The notes under the pieces: model-generated
Told to the model about the DNA's origin: nothing
The model's input: only the letters and a program-made list of their open reading frames with translations
Database searches by the model: none
Source of the DNA: Micromonospora profundi
Lineage (GTDB): Bacteria > Actinomycetota > Actinomycetes > Mycobacteriales > Micromonosporaceae
Length of the DNA: 64,000 bases
Direction of reading: 5' to 3'
Assembly: GCF_011927785.1 (NCBI RefSeq)
Contig: NZ_JAATJK010000001.1
Coordinates: 4,187,001-4,251,000, forward strand
Made by a program: the position numbers and the translations under genes
In this document: in pieces, positions 45,479 to 59,312 of the stretch
How the letters are laid out: every line of letters starts with the position of its first letter
Position numbering within the stretch: position 1 is the stretch's first letter

Positions 45479-46006
45479 TCAACCGTCCCAGCGCAGGTGC
45501 CCGTCCGGGAGCCGCCGGGCGCCCTCGACGGGTTGGTGCGGGCTGAGCCGCCCGTCCGGCATCAGGTGCGCCACGGGCGTGGCGTGACCGAGGACCGCGA
45601 CGTCGGCGATCAGCCGGCGGTGGCAGCGCCACCAGAGGCTCTCGCTGCACATCACCACGGTGGTCAGTTGGGCCGACTCGGCCAGGACACCGGCCAGCGC
45701 CTCGTCGAACTCCGGAGTGCGGGTGTACGCGGCGTAGGCCCGGAACGCCGCGACGGTCCACCACGTGTCCGGCTCCGGCTCGCCGGCCGGGATGTGCCGG
45801 CGTCCGCCCAGGCGTGGCTCCCAGCGGTAGGCGATGTCGTACGTGGGCAGCCACTGTTCGAGTTCCTCGCGCCGGACGTCGGGGTTGGTGCGGCTGGCCG
45901 GGTACCGCCGCACGTCCACCACGAGCGCCACGCCGGCCCCGGTCAGCAGCTCTCCCAGCCGCACCCGGTCGGCTGTGCCGTGCCCAACGGTCAGCAACTC
46001 ACCCAC
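45479..46006 (-). CDS. DUF488 family protein
   Basis: A 175-residue DUF488 protein. It begins LLTVGHGTADRVRLGELL and has VVDVRRYPASRTNPDVR and the later VVMCSESLWWRCHRRLIADVA, the conserved Cys/Arg-rich core. The family is widespread and uncharacterised; a Rossmann-like fold is usual. It converges with the acetyltransferase gene. ATG 46006 lacks an obvious binding site. Confidence 0.9.
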   Translation of the reverse strand: MGELLTVGHGTADRVRLGELLTGAGVALVVDVRRYPASRTNPDVRREELEQWLPTYDIAYRWEPRLGGRRHIPAGEPEPDTWWTVAAFRAYAAYTRTPEFDEALAGVLAESAQLTTVVMCSESLWWRCHRRLIADVAVLGHATPVAHLMPDGRLSPHQPVEGARRLPDGHLRWDG

Positions 46007-46056
46007 AACTGTGGGATGCCCCGAACGCCGACGGGTTATCCCTGGTCGGCGCGCCG

Positions 46057-46105
46057 AGATCTTGGACAGTTACCGTTCTGGCTGAACGGTAACTGTCCAA
46101 GATCT
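46057..46105. repeat. Perfect 21-bp inverted repeat with 7-base loop
   Basis: Arms 46057-46077 and 46085-46105 are exactly complementary. The sequence (AGATCTTGGACAGTTACCGTT) is clearly more AT-rich than its surroundings. It sits between the GH9 stop (46111) and the DUF488 gene, where it could end GH9 transcription, although no U-tract follows. The form also suits a mobile palindromic element. Confidence 0.9.
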
Positions 46106-46110
46106 TCAGC

Positions 46111-49430
<3,320 letters not shown>

Positions 49431-50996
49431 ATGGCACTACGACTCGCCGAGGGCACTGCCTGGTCCGACGTCCTCGCCCGCGCGGTGGCCGCCACTCCCG
49501 AGGCGTTCGGCGCCGACGTCGACGGCGTCACCACGCTGCACAACCTCATCGAGGGCGACTGGCGGGCAGTGGGTCGCCCCGCACCCGCCCGTACGCCTGT
49601 GGACAACACGGTCATCATCAACCTGCCCCGGCTCGACGCCGACAGCGCCCGCGCCGCCGTCGCGTACGCCGCCGACGCCCACCGGGCCTGGGCCGCGACC
49701 CCGCTGGCCGACCGCAAGGCCCGCGTGGCCGACGCGCTGGAGGCCCTCACCGCGCACCGCGACCTGCTCGCCCTGCTGCTGGTGTGGGAGATCGGCAAGC
49801 CGTGGCGGCTGGCCTGCGCCGACGTGGACCGGGCACTCGACGGCGTCCGCTGGTACGCCGAAGAGATCGACCGGATGCTCGCCGACGGCCGCGAGCCGCT
49901 GCCCGGACCGGTCAGCAACATCGCCTCCTGGAACTACCCGATGAGCGTCCTGGTGCACGCCGAGTTGGTGCAGCTGCTGGCCGGCAACGCCGTCATCGCC
50001 AAGACCCCGTCGCAGGGCGGCGCTGTCTGCCTGACCGTCGCGCACGCGCTGATGCGCCGGGCCGGGCTGCCCGCCACCCTCGTCTCCGGCGGCGGCGAGG
50101 AACTGTCCGAAGTGCTGGTCCGCGCACCCGAGATCGGCGCTGTGGCCTTCGTCGGCGGCCGCTCCAACGGCGGCAAGGTCGCCGCCGCGCTGCTCGACAG
50201 CGACAAACGCCACTTCATCGAGCAGGAGGGCCTCAACGCCTGGGGCATCTGGAACTTCTCCCAGTGGGACCTGCTCGCCACGCACCTCAAGAAGGGCTTC
50301 GAGTACGGCAAGCAGCGCTGCACCGCGTACCCCCGGTTCGTGGTCCAGCGCGACCTGGTCGACGAGTTCCTCGACATGTACCTGCCGGTCGTACGCTCGG
50401 TGCGCTTCGGCCACCCGCTTGCCGTCGGCGACGACTGGACCGCCGGCGACCCGCTGCCCGAGCTGGACTTCGGGCCGCTGATCAGCGCCGCAAAGGCCGA
50501 CGAGCTGCACCGCAAGGTCGACGAGGCGGTCCGCGGCGGGGCGGTGCCCCTGCACCGGGGCAAGTTGACCGGCGCGCCGTTCCTGCCGGGTCAGGACACC
50601 TCCGCGTACGTCGCGCCGTCGGTGCTGCTCGCCCCGCCCGGCCGGTCCCGGCTGATGCACGCCGAACCGTTCGGGCCTGTCGACACGATCGTCGTCGTGG
50701 ACACCACCGACGAGCTGCTGGCCGCGATGAACGCCTCCAACGGCGCGCTCGTCGCCTCACTGGCCTGCGACGACACCGACGAGGCCGGCAAGCTCGCCGT
50801 GGACCTCCAGGCGTTCAAGGTGGGCATCAACAAGCCACGCTCGCGCGGCGACCGGGACGAGCCGTTCGGCGGTCGGGGCGCGTCCTGGAAGGGCGCGTTC
50901 GTCGGCGGCGACCTGCTGGTGCAGGCGGTCACTGTGGGCGGCGACAACCGGCTGTACGGCAACTTCCCCGACTACAACAGCTACCCCGCCACCTAA
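49431..50996 (+). CDS. Aldehyde dehydrogenase family protein
   Basis: A 521-residue ALDH-superfamily enzyme. The NAD-binding region includes SNIASWNYPMSVLVHAELVQLLAGNAVIAKTPS. The catalytic Glu is in HFIEQEGLNAWG and the Cys in YGKQRCTAYPRF. The E-to-C surroundings differ from canonical ALDHs (usually GGKSP and GQxC), so this is an atypical subgroup. Substrate unknown; NAD(P)-dependent oxidation of an aldehyde to an acid or acyl group is expected. ATG 49431 has AGAGGAG upstream. A 50-bp palindromic repeat follows and may terminate it. Confidence 0.9.
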   Translation: MALRLAEGTAWSDVLARAVAATPEAFGADVDGVTTLHNLIEGDWRAVGRPAPARTPVDNTVIINLPRLDADSARAAVAYAADAHRAWAATPLADRKARVADALEALTAHRDLLALLLVWEIGKPWRLACADVDRALDGVRWYAEEIDRMLADGREPLPGPVSNIASWNYPMSVLVHAELVQLLAGNAVIAKTPSQGGAVCLTVAHALMRRAGLPATLVSGGGEELSEVLVRAPEIGAVAFVGGRSNGGKVAAALLDSDKRHFIEQEGLNAWGIWNFSQWDLLATHLKKGFEYGKQRCTAYPRFVVQRDLVDEFLDMYLPVVRSVRFGHPLAVGDDWTAGDPLPELDFGPLISAAKADELHRKVDEAVRGGAVPLHRGKLTGAPFLPGQDTSAYVAPSVLLAPPGRSRLMHAEPFGPVDTIVVVDTTDELLAAMNASNGALVASLACDDTDEAGKLAVDLQAFKVGINKPRSRGDRDEPFGGRGASWKGAFVGGDLLVQAVTVGGDNRLYGNFPDYNSYPAT

Positions 50997-51008
50997 CCAG
51001 CTTTGCAA

Positions 51009-51058
51009 GGAAGGGCCCCCTGTTAACGCCTGATGTAGAGCAGGGGGCCCTTATTAAC
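51009..51058 (+). repeat. 50-bp palindromic element, copy 1
   Basis: A 12-bp perfect stem AAGGGCCCCCTG/CAGGGGGCCCTT (51011-51022, 51041-51052) with an 18-base loop, followed by TATTAAC. It matches, in opposite orientation, the element at 51507-51556. Confidence 0.85.
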
Positions 51059-51084
51059 AGCGCAGCGTCGCGTACCGTCGAGCG

Positions 51085-51483
51085 GTGGCGATGATCGAAC
51101 AGCTCTCCCTGGGCGTGTCCGACCCCGAGCGCGCGGGACGGTTCTGGGCCGCAGCCCTCGGCTACCGCCGCCGGGCACGTCGATATGACGGTGACGAGTG
51201 GATAGTGCTGGAGCCGCCGCCAGGAACGTCGGGCACGGCCATCGCCATGGACCTCAGCGAGAGCGCGGCGCAGGAGTTTCCTCGGCTTCACATCGACCTG
51301 GACGCTGGCGAACGCAGCCTCGACGAGGAGCTCGACCGGCTACTCGCGCTCGGCGCCCAGCGGGTGGACTGGCGCCACTACCCCACGGATCCCCACCAGA
51401 CCGAACCGCCGTACGTGGTCCTCGCCGACCCGGAGGGCAACCGGTTCTGCCTGTCGGGCCGCCGCGAGCCCTCCGCGCGTTGA
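51085..51483 (+). CDS. VOC (glyoxalase/bleomycin-resistance fold) protein
   Basis: A 132-residue vicinal-oxygen-chelate protein. It begins IEQLSLGVSDPERAGRFWAAALGY, has a central RLHIDLDAGER, and ends VVLADPEGNRFCLSG. Metal-ligand positions look partly replaced, so it may be a binding rather than catalytic member. Start GTG 51085; ATG 51091 is also possible. It stands alone between two copies of the 50-bp palindromic repeat, on its own transcription unit. Confidence 0.88.
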   Translation: MAMIEQLSLGVSDPERAGRFWAAALGYRRRARRYDGDEWIVLEPPPGTSGTAIAMDLSESAAQEFPRLHIDLDAGERSLDEELDRLLALGAQRVDWRHYPTDPHQTEPPYVVLADPEGNRFCLSGRREPSAR

Positions 51484-51506
51484 CCCGGCCGTGAGCCGCC
51501 CCGGCG

Positions 51507-51556
51507 GTTAACAAGGGGCCCTTCCTATGCACCAGGCGTTAAAAGGGTGCCCTTCC
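51507..51556 (-). repeat. 50-bp palindromic element, copy 2 (minus orientation)
   Basis: Read on the minus strand, it aligns with copy 1 over 50 bases (GGAAGGGCxCCC, then TTAACGCCTG, then GGGGCCCTT-GTTAAC). It overlaps the end of the ACT-GNAT gene and provides its last ten residues and stop codon. Confidence 0.85.
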
Positions 51557-52589
51557 TTTCTGCGGCCAGCGGCACGGTTAGGTTGAGCAGGGTGCCGTCG
51601 CGTTCGGTGACGGTGGGCCGGTCCAGCCGACGCAGGGTACGCAGCATCGGCGTGTTCTCGGCCTGCACGTGCAGCACCAGCGCCTCGTAACCGGCCGCGT
51701 CGGCGTGCCGGGCCAGCCGGCGCAGCAGCGCCGAACCGAGCCCACGCCGCTGCCAGTCGTCGCGTACCAGCAGCGCCACCTCGGCCTCGTCACCTTCGCC
51801 GAGCAGGTTGGCCATGGCGACAACGGACTCCGCCGCACCGTCGGAGGCCGCCGCCGTGGCCAGCAGTGTCAGCCCTCGGTTCGGCTCCAGGACCCGACGC
51901 AGCCGGGCCGGCTGGGGCAGCGACGCTCCGCCCAGGTAACGCCGCTGCCGGCTTCGCGGGGAACAGCCCTCGTGCAACTCCAGCACGCCGGGCAGGTCGT
52001 CCGCGCAGGCCGGCCGGACGGCCACCTCGGCGCCGTCGGGCAAGACCAGTGTGACCTGCTCGGCGGACCGCCGCGCCACTGTCGCGGCCAGCTCGACCAA
52101 AGCCTGCGCCCGCGCGTACTCCGCCGGGGTGAAGGCCGGTGCCGCCCGCCGCAACGTGAACGAGCCGCCCGCCGGGTCGGCCAGCAGCATTGTCGCGTCG
52201 ACGATGCCCCGCTCGGCGCTTGCCGACGCCGGCCGCCAGCTGACCGAGTCGGCACCGAGCAAGGTCCGCAGCGCCTCGCCTGCCGCGTCCGGGTCGCGTA
52301 CCAGGCGGTTGGCCAGCCCGAGCATCCGGGTGGGCTGGTCGACAAGGCCGCGCGCCTCGCTGCGCGCCACCCAGCAGTGCCGGCCGCGACCCCGCTCGAC
52401 GGCGGCGATCAGCCCGGCCTCGTCGAGCGTGTCCGGTGCGTCGACGAGGAAATCGTCCACCGCACCCTGTTCGGTGGGCTGCACCTGCACGGTGAGGATG
52501 TTGACCCCACGCAGCGCCAGGCTCGCCGTGAGGACCGACAGGTAACCCGGCCGGTCGTCCACGGTGGCCCTGATCCGCCACAACGTCAT
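51525..52589 (-). CDS. ACT-GNAT two-domain protein, tail encoded by repeat
   Basis: A 354-residue protein. An N-terminal ACT domain (about 1-75, IRATVDDRPGYLSVLTASLALRGVNILTVQV) and a middle region are followed by a GNAT domain (about 195-345) with RDDWQRRGLGSALLRRLARHA. Such proteins resemble the amino-acid- or cAMP-gated lysine acetyltransferases, but here with an ACT sensor. The final RKGTLLTPGA and stop are read from the 50-bp repeat. ATG 52589 with AAGGGAG upstream. A second ACT protein gene lies upstream in the same direction. Confidence 0.88.
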   Translation of the reverse strand: MTLWRIRATVDDRPGYLSVLTASLALRGVNILTVQVQPTEQGAVDDFLVDAPDTLDEAGLIAAVERGRGRHCWVARSEARGLVDQPTRMLGLANRLVRDPDAAGEALRTLLGADSVSWRPASASAERGIVDATMLLADPAGGSFTLRRAAPAFTPAEYARAQALVELAATVARRSAEQVTLVLPDGAEVAVRPACADDLPGVLELHEGCSPRSRQRRYLGGASLPQPARLRRVLEPNRGLTLLATAAASDGAAESVVAMANLLGEGDEAEVALLVRDDWQRRGLGSALLRRLARHADAAGYEALVLHVQAENTPMLRTLRRLDRPTVTERDGTLLNLTVPLAAERKGTLLTPGA

Positions 52590-52677
52590 GGTTGGCTCCC
52601 TTCCCCACGTCAGAGCCTCGTCCCCGGCTGTTGCCGCCCGATTGCCCGGCGGTGTCGAGCCCGGAAATCTCCGACGG

Positions 52678-53379
52678 TCAGGGGCCGGCGACCACCGGCG
52701 GCGCGCCCACCAGGTCCAGCCGGTCGCCGAGGATCACCGCACTGGCCCGGACGAGCTGGGTGAGCCGGTCGACCTCAGTGCTGTGGAAGTTCGCGGCGCA
52801 GAGCGTCTCGCTGTACTCCCGGGCCACCACCAGCACCAGGCCGGCCCGGCCGAACGGCGTGATCGCGTGGTGGGTGCCGTCGGGCGTGGTCACCGACCGG
52901 CCGCGCAGCGGCGTCACCTCCGGCAACCGCGGGGGTACGGGCGCACGCCAACTCGCGTGCCCCACGGTGGCACCGCCGCCTCCCGTCCGCGAAGCCCAGT
53001 CAACAGGCACCACGGCGGCCACCGCCCAGTCCGCCGCCAGCAGCCCCGGCACCGCGTCGACAAGGGTCGCGAGACCGTCGGCCGGGTTGGCCGCTACCTG
53101 GGCCAGCAGCTCCGCGTCCTGCCCGGTGGTGGTGGGCGCGCCGATCGCCCGCCACACACCGTCCACCCGTACGCCGGGGATCGCCGCGAGACCGGCCAGC
53201 AGCCGCTCGACCCGGGCCGCGCCCGGCCAGACGACTGTGAAGTCGTCCACCGCGCGCCCGCCGAGGCGTTCGAGGACCACCACCTGGACGATGTCCGCGC
53301 CGGAGACACCCAGCGTGCGGGCAACCTGGCCGAGGGTGCCCGGACGGTCCGGCAGTGTGACCCGAACTCGCAGCAACAT
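52678..53379 (-). CDS. ACT-domain amino-acid-binding protein
   Basis: A 233-residue protein starting MLLRVRVTLPDRPGTLGQVARTLGVSGADIVQVVV (ACT domain, about 1-75). The remainder is a GAF-like or ACT-like region ending RLTQLVRASAVILGDRLDLVGAP. ATG 53379 has GGAGGG six bases upstream; the longer frame from 53445 adds 22 unlikely residues. It lies 88 bases upstream of the ACT-GNAT gene, which may be its functional partner. Probably an amino-acid-responsive regulator. No catalytic motif is visible. Confidence 0.85.
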   Translation of the reverse strand: MLLRVRVTLPDRPGTLGQVARTLGVSGADIVQVVVLERLGGRAVDDFTVVWPGAARVERLLAGLAAIPGVRVDGVWRAIGAPTTTGQDAELLAQVAANPADGLATLVDAVPGLLAADWAVAAVVPVDWASRTGGGGATVGHASWRAPVPPRLPEVTPLRGRSVTTPDGTHHAITPFGRAGLVLVVAREYSETLCAANFHSTEVDRLTQLVRASAVILGDRLDLVGAPPVVAGP

Positions 53380-53523
53380 GTCTGTCCCTCCGCTCGGCGG
53401 GCCGGCGAGGGCCGGCAGGCTGGTCACAGCCTGTTCGGTGACCATTTCGCCCCTGTTGCAGGGGCATGTCCCGGGGGAAAATCTGACCTTGACAACGCGA
53501 GCGAGCTGCCATCAACTAGTCGG

Positions 53524-54602
53524 ATGACCGATCCGTCCGTCGACGCGCTCCGGACGGGCGCGGTTCCGGCCTCCCCCACCGGCCTTGCTCTCGATCGACT
53601 CGCCGGCTACCTGGCGGAGCACCGACCCGGGTTGGCGGCGGGGCCGTTGCAGGCCCGACTGATCGCCGGCGGCAAATCCAACCTCACCTACCTGCTGCGC
53701 CTCGGCGACCGCGAGGTGGTGCTCCGCCGACCCCCGCTGGGGCACGTGCTGGCGACCGCCCACGACATGGGCCGCGAGTTCCGGGTCATCTCGGCGCTGG
53801 CCCCGACCGCGGTGCCGGTGCCCGAGGCGCTGCTGCTCTGCACCGACCCCGACGTGATCGGCGCACCGTTCTATCTGATGGAACGGGTGCCCGGCGAGGT
53901 GTTCCGCACCCGCGCACAGACCGACCCGCTCGGCGACGACCGACGCCGCGCACTTGCCATGGCGATGATGGACACGCTCGCCGCGCTGCACACCGTCGAA
54001 CCCGCTGCCGTCGGGCTTGACGACTTCGGCCGCCCGGACGGCTACCTGGCCCGGCAGATCCGCCGCTGGGCCGGGCAGCTCGACCGCTCGCGCAGCCGCG
54101 ACCTGCCCGGCATCGACGAACTGCGGGACCTGTTGGCGGCGACCGCACCGGAGGGCGCCAACGCCGGCCGGATCGTGCACGGCGACTACCGGCTCGACAA
54201 CCTCCTCGCCTCGGCCGACCCGGTGGCCGTGCACGCCGTCCTCGACTGGGAGATGGCCACCCTCGGGGACCCCCTCGCCGACCTGGGGCTGCTGCTGACG
54301 TACTGGGACGTGCTGGGTGGCAGCGAGAAGGCCGCCGGCAACCCGGTCGCCGACGGGCTCGGCCCGCACGCCGGGTTCCCCACCGGCGCCGAGCTGATCG
54401 ACAGGTACGCCGGCCGCAGCGACGTCGACGTCGGCCCCCTGCACTGGCACGTGGCGTTGGGCTGCTTCAAGCTCGCTGTCATCTGCGAGGGCATCCACTA
54501 CCGGCACACGCTCGGCCAGACCCTCGGCGAGGGCTTCGACCGGATCGGCGACATGGTGGCACCGCTGGTCGCGCACGGGCTGACCGCCGCCAGGGAGCGG
54601 TG

Positions 54603-54603
<1 letters not shown>
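53524..54603 (+). CDS. Phosphotransferase family (APH/ACAD10-like) protein
   Basis: A 359-residue aminoglycoside-phosphotransferase-fold protein. The N-lobe has [25 protein letters not shown], the catalytic loop is [10 protein letters not shown] and the metal Asp is in [17 protein letters not shown]. Genes of this type paired with acyl-CoA dehydrogenases resemble the two parts of ACAD10/11, where the kinase phosphorylates 4-hydroxyacyl-CoAs. Here the dehydrogenase gene overlaps the stop (TGATG). ATG 53524 follows TAGTCGG. The pair is predicted to degrade hydroxylated fatty acids (inference). Confidence 0.92.
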
Positions 54604-55823
<1,220 letters not shown>

Positions 55824-55863
55824 CACCACGCCCCACGCCCCGCCCGCTGCTGGCGCCGGCCGC

Positions 55864-55894
55864 GCAGAGGCGGGGCGGAGCAGAGGCGGGGCGG
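55864..55894. repeat. 15-bp GC-rich repeat, two copies
   Basis: GCAGAGGCGGGGCGG occurs at 55864-55878 and 55880-55894 in the gap between the convergent acyl-CoA dehydrogenase and cebR genes. No termination hairpin is evident. Confidence 0.7.
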
Positions 55895-55900
55895 GGCGGG

Positions 55901-56947
55901 TTAGGCGGAGGCTCGGTGGATCAGCTGGGTGTCCAGGAGGATGTGCTGGGCGGGGATGTCTTCGCCACGGATGCGAGCCACCAGCAGGCGGGCCATCTGC
56001 CGACCCATCTCCTCCACCGGCTGGAAGACAGTGGACAGCGGCGGGTCGGCCTGCCGGGCGACCGGCGCGTCGTCGAAGCCGATCACCGCGACGTCCTCGG
56101 GGACCCGTCGGCCGAACTCCCGCAGGGTACGCAGCGCACCGAACGCCATCAGGTCGGACGCGACGAACACCGCGTCCAGATCCGGGCAGGCGTTCAGCAG
56201 CCGGCGCATGCTTGTCGCGCCGCTGCCCTCGCTGAAGTCGCCGTACGCGATCAGGTCGGGGTTGACGCCGGTCCCGGTGGCCTTGACGGCCTCGGTGTAG
56301 CCGGCCAACCGGGCCAGGCCCACCCCCATGTCCTGTGGGCCGGCGATGGTGGCGATCCGACGGCGCCCCTGGCCGGTCAGATACTCCACCGCCTGCCGCG
56401 CTCCGCCAACGTTGTCCACATCGACGAACCAGGCCGGCTGCGCGCCGGGTTGCAGCATCCGTGCCGGCCGGCCGCCGAGCACGGCGGGCAGGTTCCGCTC
56501 CTCCAGCAGGGTCGGCAGCGGGTCCGAGTCGTGCAACGACAACAGGAGTACGCCGTCGACGTGCTGGTTGGTCAGGTGGTGTTCGACGCGCTCGCGCTCC
56601 ACCGGTGACTGGGCCATCGCCAGCCAGAGCTGCATGGGCGTCTCCAGCAGCCCGGAGCTGATCCCCCGCACGATGCCGGCGAAGAACGGCTCGGTGAAGA
56701 CCCGCTCGCCGGATTCGGACACCACCAGCGCCACGGAGTCGGTCCGTTGGGTGACAAGTGCGCGGGCAGCCCTGTTCGGGACGTACCCCAGCTCGGCGAT
56801 CGCCTGTTGGACCGCGGCCCGGGCCTCCGGGCTGACCTGAGGCGAGCCGTTGACCACGCGGGAGACCGTGCCCCGACCCACGCCGGCGCGCGCCGCGACC
56901 GCGTCGAGGGTCGGGCGCCCGAGCGACCGGGTGCGCTGCGTTGTCAT
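55901..56947 (-). CDS. cebR: LacI-family repressor, probable CebR
   Basis: A 348-residue LacI regulator. The N-terminal HTH reads GRPTLDAVAARAGVGRGTVSRVVNGSP near residues 9-36. A periplasmic-binding-protein-like effector domain follows, with GVLLLSLHDSDPLP, IGFDDAPVARQADPPLSTVFQP and related segments. By synteny with cebEFG-bglC and the TGGGAGCGCTCCCA-type boxes at cebE and the GH9 gene, it should be the cellobiose-responsive repressor. ATG 56947 has GGAGGAG upstream. Unusually, it is the last gene of the cluster and codirectional, 82 bases after bglC. Confidence 0.88.
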   Translation of the reverse strand: MTTQRTRSLGRPTLDAVAARAGVGRGTVSRVVNGSPQVSPEARAAVQQAIAELGYVPNRAARALVTQRTDSVALVVSESGERVFTEPFFAGIVRGISSGLLETPMQLWLAMAQSPVERERVEHHLTNQHVDGVLLLSLHDSDPLPTLLEERNLPAVLGGRPARMLQPGAQPAWFVDVDNVGGARQAVEYLTGQGRRRIATIAGPQDMGVGLARLAGYTEAVKATGTGVNPDLIAYGDFSEGSGATSMRRLLNACPDLDAVFVASDLMAFGALRTLREFGRRVPEDVAVIGFDDAPVARQADPPLSTVFQPVEEMGRQMARLLVARIRGEDIPAQHILLDTQLIHRASA

Positions 56948-57029
56948 CGTCTGCTCCTCCGACGGCGGGCGGGCCTGGCGCCACCTGCGGGAGGTGGACA
57001 CCAGGACCGCCCTGATGGCTGGCCCGAGC

Positions 57030-58463
57030 CTATTGTGCGGCCAGACCGTTGCGTCGGATCACCGAGGCGTACCACCTGGCGCTGGACTTGGGGATCCGGG
57101 TCTGGGTGTCGTAATCGACATGGATCATGCCGAAACGCTTTGTGTAACCCCAGGCCCACTCGAAATTATCCATCAGCGACCAGGCGAAGTAGCCCTTCAG
57201 GGGCACCCCTGCATCGATTGCCTCGTGCGCGGCGCGCAGGTGGGCGTCGAAGTAGCCCAGCCGGTCGACATCGTCGACCTGCCCGTCGACGACCTCGTCG
57301 ACGAACGCGGAGCCGTTCTCGGTGACGTAGAGCGGCAGGTCGGTGTAGTCCTCGTGCACCCGACGCAGCGTCTCGACCAGACCCGGGGCGTCGATCTCCC
57401 AGCCCATGTCGGTGACCGGGAAGCCCCGGGAGACGAACCGGACGTCCTCGCTGCCCGGCCAGCAGGACGGTGCCCGCCAGTACGGCTCCGGCTCGGCGCC
57501 CTCGGCGGGAGCCGCGACGACGTGCCGGCTGTAGTAGTTGATCCCGACCAGGTCCAGCGGCGTGGAGATGGTCGCCAGGTCGCCGTCGTGCACGTGATCG
57601 AAGTCAGTCACCGTGCTGAGGTCGGACACCAGATCCGCCGGGTACGACCCGCGCAGCAGCGGGTCGAGGAAGAAGCGGTTGGCCAGCGCGTCGATCCGCC
57701 GGGCCGCGTCCACGTCGGCGGGGGCGTCACTGGCCGGGTCGACCGGGTAGAGGTTGACCGTCACACCCACCTCGGCGGTGGGCCGTGCTGCCCGCAGCGC
57801 CTGCACGGCAAGCCCGTGCCCGAGCATCAGGTGGTGTCCGGCGCGGACCGCGTCCGCCCCGTTCGACCGGCCCGGAGCGTGCACGCCCGAACCGTAGCCC
57901 AGGAACGCCGAGCACCACGGCTCGTTCAGCGTCGTCCAGTAGCGCACCCGGTCACCGAGCGCGTCGGCGACAAGCGTCGTGTAGTCGGCGAACCGGGCGG
58001 CGGTGTCCCGGGCCGGCCAGCCACCGGCGTCCTCCAACTCCTGGGGAAGGTCCCAGTGGTAGAGGGTGAGCCACGGCTCGATGCCGTTCGCGAGCAACTC
58101 GTCGACGAGGCGCCGGTAGAAGTCCAGGCCCTGCGGGTTGGCAGCGCCCGTACCGCCGGGCTGCACCCGGGGCCAGGAGACCGAGAAACGGTACGACTTC
58201 AGGCCCATCTCCGCCATCAGCGCGACGTCGCCGCCGAGCCGGTGGTAGTGGTCGCACGCCACGTCGCCGGTGTGCCCGGCGACCACCAGGCCGTCGGTGT
58301 GGCTGAACGTGTCCCAGATCGACGGGGTACGGCCGTCCTCGGCCGCAGCCCCTTCGATCTGGTATGCCGCGGTCGCGGCACCCCACAGGAAACCGGGTGG
58401 AAAGGTCAGCCCCTGGCGCTCGTCGAGGACGTCGACGGCGGGTGGGCTGGCGGGGTTGCTCAC
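57030..58463 (-). CDS. bglC: GH1 beta-glucosidase (intracellular)
   Basis: A 477-residue GH1 enzyme with no signal peptide. The acid/base is E181 (TLNEPWC), the nucleophile E382 (YVTENGS). [12 protein letters not shown] near residue 28 and [15 protein letters not shown] near the C-terminus complete the family pattern. It should split imported cellobiose and cellodextrins to glucose. The start GTG 58463 overlaps the cebG stop (GTGA), so the gene is in the cebEFG operon. BglC also makes the cellobiose signal for CebR disappear. Confidence 0.94.
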   Translation of the reverse strand: MSNPASPPAVDVLDERQGLTFPPGFLWGAATAAYQIEGAAAEDGRTPSIWDTFSHTDGLVVAGHTGDVACDHYHRLGGDVALMAEMGLKSYRFSVSWPRVQPGGTGAANPQGLDFYRRLVDELLANGIEPWLTLYHWDLPQELEDAGGWPARDTAARFADYTTLVADALGDRVRYWTTLNEPWCSAFLGYGSGVHAPGRSNGADAVRAGHHLMLGHGLAVQALRAARPTAEVGVTVNLYPVDPASDAPADVDAARRIDALANRFFLDPLLRGSYPADLVSDLSTVTDFDHVHDGDLATISTPLDLVGINYYSRHVVAAPAEGAEPEPYWRAPSCWPGSEDVRFVSRGFPVTDMGWEIDAPGLVETLRRVHEDYTDLPLYVTENGSAFVDEVVDGQVDDVDRLGYFDAHLRAAHEAIDAGVPLKGYFAWSLMDNFEWAWGYTKRFGMIHVDYDTQTRIPKSSARWYASVIRRNGLAAQ

Positions 58464-59302
58464 GACTTGACGGCACCTTCCATGATCCCGCCAATGATCT
58501 GGCGGCCAAACACGAGAAAGACGATCACCAGGGGGATGGTGCCGATCGCCGTGGCGGCGAACACCTGGGAGTAGTCGGTGTAGTAGGCGTACGAGAGGAA
58601 GGAGAGCGAGACCTGAAGGGTCGGGTTCTCCGGAGAGAGGATGGCGTACGGCCAGAGGAACGAGTTCCAGGTCTCCATGAAGGTCAGCAGACCGAGGACG
58701 CCGGCGGCGGGACGCAGCGCGGGCAGCACGATGCTCCAGTAGATCCGGAACGTGCTCGCCCCGTCGACGCGGCCGGCCTCGATCAGCTCGTCGGAGATGG
58801 CCTGGCTGGCGTACTGCCGCATCATGAACACGCCGAAGGCGCTGACCAGGAACGGCACGGTGACCGCGTAGAGGGTGTCGTACCAGCCCAGGTCCTGCAT
58901 CATGCCCCAGAGCGGGATGAGGCCCATCTGGGTCGGGATCATCATGGTGACGATGATCGCCAGCAGGAGGGCGTTGCTGCCCCGGAACCGCAGTTTGGCG
59001 AAGGCGAACCCGGCCAGCGAACCGGTGAGCACCACCGACACGGTGACCACCGAGGAGACGATGATCGAGTTCATCATGCCGGTGAGGAAGTTGGCGGCGT
59101 CGTTGTCGAGCACCCGCCCGAAGTTGTCACCGAACGCCCCGCCGGGGGTCAGCGGCGGCGGCACGTCGTTGATGTTGTCCAGGCTGCGGCTGCCGATCAC
59201 CAGCATGTAGTAGAACGGGTAGATCGACAGCAGCGCCGCCAGGACGAGCGCCATGTAGGTCAGCGGGCTGGTGCGCCACAGGCGCTGGGAAGCCGAGATC
59301 AT
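58460..59302 (-). CDS. cebG: Sugar ABC permease CebG
   Basis: A 280-residue MalG-type membrane protein with six hydrophobic segments. The EAA coupling loop reads [30 protein letters not shown] 59302 has GAGGAGA upstream, 10 bases after the cebF stop. It forms the inner-membrane channel with CebF for cellobiose and cellotriose. No ATPase gene is present here; in streptomycetes the shared MsiK energises this system (established knowledge). Confidence 0.94.
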   Translation of the reverse strand: MISASQRLWRTSPLTYMALVLAALLSIYPFYYMLVIGSRSLDNINDVPPPLTPGGAFGDNFGRVLDNDAANFLTGMMNSIIVSSVVTVSVVLTGSLAGFAFAKLRFRGSNALLLAIIVTMMIPTQMGLIPLWGMMQDLGWYDTLYAVTVPFLVSAFGVFMMRQYASQAISDELIEAGRVDGASTFRIYWSIVLPALRPAAGVLGLLTFMETWNSFLWPYAILSPENPTLQVSLSFLSYAYYTDYSQVFAATAIGTIPLVIVFLVFGRQIIGGIMEGAVKS

Positions 59303-59312
59303 CGATCTCTCC

